A stretch of DNA of 10,838 nt from the NCBI GenBank assembly GCA_028694275.1, contig JAQUTS010000049.1:1-10838 (forward strand), written 5' to 3'. Position 1 is the stretch's first letter. Every line of letters begins with the position of its first letter. This document shows positions 6,793-10,838 of this stretch, piece by piece. The notes under the pieces are model-generated. The model did not search any database. It was not told where the DNA came from and saw only the letters and a list, made by a program, of their open reading frames with translations. The translations under genes and the position numbers were made by a program. Origin of the DNA: Candidatus Gastranaerophilales bacterium. GTDB taxonomy: Bacteria; Cyanobacteriota; Vampirovibrionia; Gastranaerophilales; CAJFVJ01.

Positions 6793-7929
6793 TTATCTGG
6801 TATAGATCCTTGGAAGGCGTACTTTTAGGTTGCAAGATATTTCATAGTTGATTGTGTTTAATATGTTTGCCCATTCATCAATTGAGATGAATTCATCGCC
6901 GTCAGACCCCAGTAATGTCACGATATCCCCTTTTTGTACATTTGGGGTATCGGTTATATCAATCATTGTTTGATCCATTGTAATATTGCCAATCTGAGGG
7001 ACTTTTTTACCGTTGATAATGCCGTGTATTTTATTTGATAATGCTCTTGAAACCCCATCTGCGTAACCAACAGGGATGACTGCTATTTTTCGTTTTTTAT
7101 CAGAAATATATGAATAACCGTAGCTAACCCCCTCGCCTTCTGATAGTTCTGAAGTATAGACGACTCTTGCTTTGAGGCTCATTACCTGTTTTAGGTTGGG
7201 GAGTTGGGTTCCTTTTTTGACATCAGGCATAAGGCCACTTATTCCTATCCCTACTCTAACCATGTCGAATTGAAGGTTCGGGTAGGAGAACACCGCTGCC
7301 GTATTGGCTGCATGAAAAATTATATCCTCAGTTTTGAATTCATTGTAGATTTCAAGCCATTCATCAATTTGATTTTTTGTGACGGATTCTTCTTCTGCAC
7401 AAGCTAAGTGGGTGAAAATTCCTTTGACTTTAAGAGCTTTGTCATTTAATGCTTGTTGTATGAATGCTTTTGCATCTTTGAATTTGACCCCGATTCTGTT
7501 CATACCAGTGTTGACTTTGATATGAACTTTTGGAGAAATATTCGATTTTTCATAGATATATCTGCATACACGTATATGTTCTTGTGTAAATATTGATATT
7601 GAAATGTCATTTTGGACTGCGGATTCTATCGCCCATTCGGGAGTGTCGCCAAGAACCAGTATAGGAGCTGTTATACCGCCTTTTCGAAGTTGAAGACCTT
7701 CATCTACAGATGCAACGCCAAGCATACTCACACCTGAAGCCAAAAGTGTTGATGCGCTCATAACTGAACCATGTCCGTAACAATCTGCTTTGACCACTGC
7801 AAGAATTTTAACTTTGGGGTTTATCAACTTTTTGATTTCTTTTATGTTGTGTTCAATATTGCCCAAATTGACCTCTACCCAGGCGTCTCGGCGGATTTGA
7901 TTTACAAGAGGTCTTCTTTGATATTGCAT
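6793..7929 (-). CDS. alr: Alanine racemase
   Basis: PLP-dependent cytosolic enzyme interconverting L- and D-alanine, supplying D-alanine for peptidoglycan. The 378-residue product has the fold type III barrel. The PLP lysine is K47 in AVVKADCYGHG; HIKVNTGMNRIG (136-147) and IFTHLACAEE (171-180) are conserved; R225 in FDMVRVGIGISGL is the arginine that contacts the PLP pyridine nitrogen. The second catalytic base is Y270 in GVSYGYSY, and GNITMDQTMIDI (314-325) lies in the C-terminal beta domain. The ATG at 7929 is preceded by AGGAG (7940-7936, minus strand) with 6 bases spacing. It has ~15 extra residues before the usual WVEVNL start, as seen in some cyanobacterial enzymes. It converges with the flagellar operon, only 3 bases separating the two stop codons. 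Confidence 0.95.
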   Translation of the reverse strand: MQYQRRPLVNQIRRDAWVEVNLGNIEHNIKEIKKLINPKVKILAVVKADCYGHGSVMSASTLLASGVSMLGVASVDEGLQLRKGGITAPILVLGDTPEWAIESAVQNDISISIFTQEHIRVCRYIYEKSNISPKVHIKVNTGMNRIGVKFKDAKAFIQQALNDKALKVKGIFTHLACAEEESVTKNQIDEWLEIYNEFKTEDIIFHAANTAAVFSYPNLQFDMVRVGIGISGLMPDVKKGTQLPNLKQVMSLKARVVYTSELSEGEGVSYGYSYISDKKRKIAVIPVGYADGVSRALSNKIHGIINGKKVPQIGNITMDQTMIDITDTPNVQKGDIVTLLGSDGDEFISIDEWANILNTINYEISCNLKVRLPRIYTR

Positions 7930-7948
7930 AATTTTCTCCTATGCCTAA

Positions 7949-7954
7949 ATTATA
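7949..7954 (-). promoter_or_regulatory. Likely -10 element of the alr promoter
   Basis: On the minus strand TATAAT, a perfect -10 hexamer, lies 20 bases upstream of the alr ATG. This predicts a very short leader that just includes the AGGAG ribosome binding site. No convincing -35 hexamer is found at 16-18 bases upstream (the sequence there is AT-rich without TTGACA), so only the -10 is well supported. Confidence 0.55.
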
Positions 7955-8002
7955 GTACAAATAAAAAATTCAATTAGAAGACAGCTTTTGTTGTTGAATT
8001 AA

Positions 8003-8018
8003 TTTTTGTAAACAAAAA
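8003..8018. repeat. 16-bp near-perfect palindrome, possible operator
   Basis: TTTTTGT-AA-ACAAAAA: 7-bp arms around a 2-base centre, in the alr/small-ORF intergenic region. It overlaps the -35 of a candidate sigma-70 promoter on the plus strand (TTGTAA 8006-8011, 16-base spacer, TATAAA 8028-8033) and lies just upstream of the sigma-28 promoter. Palindromes like this often bind dimeric regulators, but the region is so AT-rich that it may be chance. Confidence 0.35.
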
Positions 8019-8029
8019 GATTTAATCTA

Positions 8030-8056
8030 TAAAGATTCATAAATAGTTGCCGATAA
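8030..8056 (+). promoter_or_regulatory. Sigma-28 (FliA-type) flagellar promoter
   Basis: TAAAGATT (8030-8037), exactly 11 bases, then GCCGATAA (8049-8056). The enterobacterial FliA consensus is TAAAGTTT-N11-GCCGATAA, so 15 of 16 positions match with exact spacing. Transcription would start near 8062-8063, giving a leader of about 36 bases to the GTG at 8099. The match is far beyond what AT-richness alone produces because of the GCCG core. The presence of a flagellar export operon 2 kb away shows that flagellar regulation is relevant in this genome. Confidence 0.85.
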
Positions 8057-8087
8057 AAAATTAGTAATCAATGAACTTCGTTTCAAA

Positions 8088-8093
8088 AGGAGG
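8088..8093 (+). promoter_or_regulatory. Ribosome binding site of the 54-codon ORF
   Basis: A full AGGAGG preceded by AA, 5 bases before the GTG at 8099. It is the optimal sequence and spacing and the main reason to accept the short ORF and its GTG start. Confidence 0.8.
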
Positions 8094-8098
8094 AAATA

Positions 8099-8263
8099 GT
8101 GCAAAACAGTAACGTTCTAAGCCATTGGGCTGATGATGTGGAGATGGATGAGTTTTATGAGGATTTGTCAGAAGACATAGAAATCATAAGTGGAGCTTAT
8201 CAATCTATTGCAAAGTTCTGTAAAAAGGGAGGAGTCAAAAAGCGTCGACAATGTTTTGAATAG
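8099..8263 (+). CDS. Small 54-residue protein of unknown function under flagellar sigma-28 control
   Basis: Not recognised as any known family. GTG start, optimal AGGAGG, TAG stop, own sigma-28 promoter (8030-8056) and own terminator (8287-8316), so it forms a complete single-gene late-flagellar unit. The protein is strongly polarised. Residues 12-28 are acidic (ten D/E in DDVEMDEFYEDLSEDIE), residues 29-40 are a mixed amphipathic stretch (IISGAYQSIAKF), and the tail is basic (KKGGVKKRR, 42-50), with cysteines at 41 and 52. There is no signal peptide and no membrane helix. Sigma-28 genes are typically filament, chemotaxis, motor or anti-sigma (FlgM) genes. FlgM would fit the size only loosely, and its C-terminal helical motif is not visible. 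A small regulator or adaptor of flagellar or chemotaxis proteins is possible. A non-coding transcript is less likely given the ribosome binding site. Confidence 0.7.
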   Translation: MQNSNVLSHWADDVEMDEFYEDLSEDIEIISGAYQSIAKFCKKGGVKKRRQCFE

Positions 8264-8286
8264 ATAAAAGTTTAATAATTTTTTGG

Positions 8287-8316
8287 AAAAAAAGAGGGCA
8301 TTTCGCCCTCTTTTTT
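8287..8316. terminator. Strong bidirectional Rho-independent terminator
   Basis: GAGGGC (8294-8299), loop ATTTC, GCCCTC (8305-8310), flanked by seven A and six T that extend the stem to about 12 bp and give a U-tract on both strands. On the plus strand it ends the 54-codon gene 23 bases after its stop. On the minus strand it ends the TIGR02757 gene, whose TAA (8317-8315) overlaps the stem base. Confidence 0.93.
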
Positions 8317-9058
8317 ATAGTCCTATTCCGGCTCCAAAAAGAGCGAAATCATATTTTGTAGGGTCTTTAGGATCAAATTCTTTCAGTATTTTTGTTATTT
8401 CATAGGCACTTTGCCAGTCGTTTGCTTTTCTTTCAAGTAAGCCCAATTTTCTTGAAACCCTTGCTACGTGTACATCAAGTGGGATTATAAGTTTTGATTT
8501 GTCAATTTTCTCCCAAACCCCTATATCTACTTGTGATTTTCTTATCATCCATTTTAGGTAAAGATTGAGTCTTTTGCATGCAGAATTTTTGCGTGGGCAA
8601 GGCAAAAGATAATTATCACAGCTTAGAAGTTCGTCAACAAATCCTGTGAGGGCTTCTTTTATTGTCACAAATTCGTCGCTGTCATATTTGGTAAGGATGT
8701 CTTCAAGCGAGTCGTATTTTTTTATAGCTTTGCTTATTCCTTCAATCAAATCTGCTATATTTTCACCGTTTATATATCGATATTTGAATTCTGAAAAGAT
8801 TTTGCGGTCTGTGGTTTTGAAATTTGTACAAAAATTATATGGTTCATTTTCTATGAGTTGGTGGACTTTTTCAACTGCCTCAATGATTTTTTCTCTTTTG
8901 CCAAAAGCCAAAGACGACGCTATAAGACCTGAGATTTCGATGTCTTGTTTTTTTGTGAACCTGTGCGGAAATTGTATAGGATCATTATGTATGAACTCTT
9001 TTGTTTCATACATAATGACCAAGTCGTCAAGATATTTTTTTAGTTCGTTTTTGTTCAT
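8315..9058 (-). CDS. TIGR02757/DUF2400 family protein, possible HhH-GPD-like DNA glycosylase relative
   Basis: A 247-residue soluble protein. It matches the TIGR02757 family: HNDPIQFPHRF (24-34), DIEISGLIASSLAFGKRE (39-56), PCPRKNSACKRLNLYLKWMI (153-172), IPLDVHVARVSRKLGLL (192-208) and the C-terminal KYDFALFGAGI. Function is not established. The IPLDVHVARV..KLGL segment resembles the catalytic-aspartate motif of HhH-GPD base-excision glycosylases (V-D-T-H-V-x-R-V), with D195 at the aspartate position and K162 a possible lysine nucleophile; this is my inference. Start chosen at 9058: its ATG overlaps the tadA TGA as ATGA and has AGGA (9068-9065) 6 bases upstream. An upstream in-frame ATG at 9097 would overlap tadA by 43 bases. 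Last gene of the minus-strand operon. Confidence 0.88.
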   Translation of the reverse strand: MNKNELKKYLDDLVIMYETKEFIHNDPIQFPHRFTKKQDIEISGLIASSLAFGKREKIIEAVEKVHQLIENEPYNFCTNFKTTDRKIFSEFKYRYINGENIADLIEGISKAIKKYDSLEDILTKYDSDEFVTIKEALTGFVDELLSCDNYLLPCPRKNSACKRLNLYLKWMIRKSQVDIGVWEKIDKSKLIIPLDVHVARVSRKLGLLERKANDWQSAYEITKILKEFDPKDPTKYDFALFGAGIGL

Positions 9059-9492
9059 CTTTTTTCCTGAAAAAAATCCACTATCAATTTTTTGCATTCT
9101 TCTTCTAAGATTCCGCCTTTTACTGAAATTTGTGAGTTGATGGTATTTCGCATATCGAGTTTTGAGCCAAAAGCTCCATATTGAACATCATATGCTCCAA
9201 AGTATACTTCTTTTATTTTTGATTGTAAAATCAGCGCAGCGCACATAGGGCAAGGTTCTAAGGTTACGTATAATTTCGCATTTTGCAGCCGCCAGGAGTT
9301 GAGTATTTTGGCGGCGTCATCTATCACTACAACTTCTGCATGGCCGCTTGGTCGGTTTATTTGTTCTCGTTTGTTTGATGATTTGGATATTATTTTGCCA
9401 TCAATTACCAAAACAGCACCCACCGGGACATCTTTTGTTGATGCTTTTGCTTCATTTATTGCTATTTGCATGAATTGTTTGTGTTGTTCCAT
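9055..9492 (-). CDS. tadA: tRNA adenosine(34) deaminase TadA
   Basis: Converts adenosine 34 to inosine in the anticodon of tRNA-Arg(ACG), widening codon reading; zinc-dependent, cytosolic homodimer. The 145-residue product has the complete deaminase core: DVPVGAVLV (21-29), zinc ligand and proton shuttle H51-A-E53 in SGHAEVVVI, LYVTLEPCPMC with zinc ligands C81 and C84, and the following YFGAYDVQYGAFGS segment typical of TadA rather than of cytosine or guanine deaminases. The ATG at 9492 lies one base after the histidine kinase stop (TAA-A-ATG) and has no clear Shine-Dalgarno, suggesting translational coupling. Its stop overlaps the next gene. Confidence 0.94.
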   Translation of the reverse strand: MEQHKQFMQIAINEAKASTKDVPVGAVLVIDGKIISKSSNKREQINRPSGHAEVVVIDDAAKILNSWRLQNAKLYVTLEPCPMCAALILQSKIKEVYFGAYDVQYGAFGSKLDMRNTINSQISVKGGILEEECKKLIVDFFQEKR

Positions 9493-9493
9493 T

Positions 9494-10838
9494 TTATTTA
9501 GCCAAAGGGAGTGTAAAAGTTACTTTGAAATTATTATCAGATGAAAGTTTGATTCTGCCATCCATAGCTTCGACGAGGCCTTTTACAATAAAAAGTCCAA
9601 GCCCCGTGCCTCTGGTTGTTCTTGTTGTAGAAGAATCAATCCGTGTGAATTTATCAAAAAGAGTATTGAGGATTTTTTTATCAACTGTTTTGGATTCATT
9701 TTCGATTGAAATAGCAAGTTCTGTCGGAAGTTGTTTTGATGTTATAGTTATGAGTGATTGTGAGTATTTGATTGCATTTTTAAGTAGATTGATAATAATT
9801 TGCTCTACTCTGTCAGGATCGGCATATATATTTGGGGTGTTTTCGGCTACTTGAATTACAAAATCTCTGTTTTGTCTGAATTCTACAGATTGAAGCACGT
9901 TATCGATGATTTCTTTTATATTTATTTCTTGAGGGAAAAATTTAATAGAGGATGTTTCAATATCAGGGATTACAAGAAGATCTTCCACCATTCGCTCCAG
10001 TCTTTCGGCTTGTCTTTTGATTATTTTGAGTGACTCTGTTTGCATTTGTTTGTCTATTACTACATCTTGTCTTAAAAGCCTTGATGTGTAACCTTTTATG
10101 CTTGTTAAAGGAGTTCTGAATTCGTGGCTTACCGTGTCTATTAAGTTTGATTTGAAGTTATCGAGTTGTTTAAGTTTTTGGTTTTTTTTCTTTAATTCTT
10201 TGTATGACGCTTTGATTTTTTCGACCATCTTGTTGAATTCTTTTGACAAAAAGATTATTTCATTTGGGGTAGTAAAGTTGACAATAGGTCTTACTTTTCT
10301 GTTGTAATTACCATCTGCAACTGCATGAATGGCTTTGAACAGTTGCCTTAGGTTTGTGTAGAGGTACAAAAGATAGATAAGGCACAAAAGAATAATAATA
10401 CCTGCTGTGATGGCCAAAATGGAGATGATTTTGTATCTCGCCACATTGATGCTGTATTTTGAGAGTACTTTTGGAGTTGTGACTATTATTTTCCAGTCTG
10501 TATCTTGCATTTTTATGACGATATTTGGTTCATTTTTTTTGAAATAAAATTTCTCTGCTTTCCCCGGGGTAAGCTTTCCAGGGAGTTTTTTTAATAGTTT
10601 TTCTACGTATTTTGGATCGTAGTCCTTAGGAATGATGACTTTGTTGTTTTCATCAAGTATGTATATTTTGCGCTCAATCCCTGCGAAGTCTTTTTTTGTG
10701 TCATTTTCCAGTCTCTTGGCGTTTACTATTAGTTGTACATATCTGTTGTAATCTGTTTTATAAACGAGGCTCAGGGTATTTTCTTTTTCGGCGAATTTGA
10801 CCGAGTAGGAGTTTTTTTGTTGTTTTTCTTTGTTAGGG
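9494..10838 (-). CDS. Membrane sensor histidine kinase (HAMP-HisKA-HATPase), 5' end outside window
   Basis: The minus-strand frame stays open to the right edge, so the gene does not start at the internal ATG at 10510; 447 codons are visible. Residues 1-~135 of this fragment are an extracytoplasmic sensor region (KIYILDENNKVIIPKD, then DTDWKIIVTTP before the membrane), resembling the membrane-proximal part of a Cache-like domain. A transmembrane helix lies at ~137-161, HAMP at ~161-214 (AVADGNYNRKV), then a coiled-coil linker. HisKA has SHEFRTPLTSIKGY with phospho-acceptor H238, and the HATPase has N-box NLLKNAIKYS (N354), F-box LFDKFTRI and G2-box RGTGLGLFIVK. The G1 box is degenerate (IENESKTVD, no DxGxG). 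The stimulus and the response regulator are not in the window. First visible gene of the operon with tadA and the TIGR02757 gene. Confidence 0.9.
   Translation of the reverse strand, partial: PNKEKQQKNSYSVKFAEKENTLSLVYKTDYNRYVQLIVNAKRLENDTKKDFAGIERKIYILDENNKVIIPKDYDPKYVEKLLKKLPGKLTPGKAEKFYFKKNEPNIVIKMQDTDWKIIVTTPKVLSKYSINVARYKIISILAITAGIIILLCLIYLLYLYTNLRQLFKAIHAVADGNYNRKVRPIVNFTTPNEIIFLSKEFNKMVEKIKASYKELKKKNQKLKQLDNFKSNLIDTVSHEFRTPLTSIKGYTSRLLRQDVVIDKQMQTESLKIIKRQAERLERMVEDLLVIPDIETSSIKFFPQEINIKEIIDNVLQSVEFRQNRDFVIQVAENTPNIYADPDRVEQIIINLLKNAIKYSQSLITITSKQLPTELAISIENESKTVDKKILNTLFDKFTRIDSSTTRTTRGTGLGLFIVKGLVEAMDGRIKLSSDNNFKVTFTLPLAK

Noticed and set aside
8071..8112. 13-codon ATG ORF overlapping the start of the 54-codon gene, a possible leader peptide
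   Set aside because: No ribosome binding site in front of it, no regulatory codon run, and it overlaps the real Shine-Dalgarno and start in another frame.
9059..9097. 13-codon N-terminal extension of the TIGR02757 protein from an ATG at 9097
   Set aside because: It would overlap tadA by 43 bases, while the ATG at 9058 has a good AGGA and the classic ATGA overlap; the family begins near there.
8646..9140. 164-codon open frame on the plus strand
   Set aside because: It lies opposite the TIGR02757 gene and the end of tadA, has no ribosome binding site or family motifs, and is a shadow of the real genes.
1..10838. Mobile elements, CRISPR arrays, tRNA or rRNA genes, att sites
   Set aside because: No direct-repeat arrays, transposase-like or integrase-like ORFs, terminal inverted repeats or tRNA-like folds were seen; gene content and composition look uniformly chromosomal.

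Overview
The window is an AT-rich bacterial chromosome segment carrying the core membrane genes of a flagellar type III export apparatus. Lineage is inferred, not proven. The plant/cyanobacterial-type (GCS2) glutamate-cysteine ligase at the left edge, together with flagella, low GC and a cyanobacteria-like alanine racemase N-terminus, fits a non-photosynthetic relative of Cyanobacteria (Melainabacteria/Gastranaerophilales type) best. Another AT-rich, flagellated, probably diderm bacterium is not excluded.

Layout. (1) 3-737, plus strand: 3' part of gshA, cut by the window edge. (2) 738-860: a 123-base gap with only a weak promoter candidate. (3) 861-6789, plus strand: a tight seven-gene run fliP-fliQ-fliR-flhB-flhA, then a PilZ-domain (c-di-GMP receptor) gene and a small two-helix membrane protein of unknown function whose start overlaps the pilZ end. 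fliO is not in front of fliP, and flhF/flhG do not follow flhA. (4) 6793-7929, minus strand: alr, ending 3 bases from the flagellar operon with no visible terminator between them. (5) 7930-8317: a divergent intergenic region. It holds the alr promoter, a near-perfect flagellar sigma-28 promoter (TAAAGATT-N11-GCCGATAA), a 54-codon ORF with an ideal Shine-Dalgarno, and a strong hairpin terminator. That ORF is absent from ordinary long-ORF lists. (6) 8315-10838, minus strand: a tightly packed operon of sensor histidine kinase (open at the right edge), tadA and a TIGR02757/DUF2400 protein. It ends at the same terminator hairpin, which therefore serves both strands.

How it fits together. FliP/Q/R form the export gate, FlhB the substrate-specificity switch and FlhA the export engine and chaperone docking platform. 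The PilZ protein and the membrane protein behind it probably add c-di-GMP input or an accessory function to the motor or export gate. The best candidate for something undescribed is the 54-residue protein at 8099-8263. It has its own late-flagellar (FliA-type) promoter and its own terminator, and resembles no flagellar protein I recognise.
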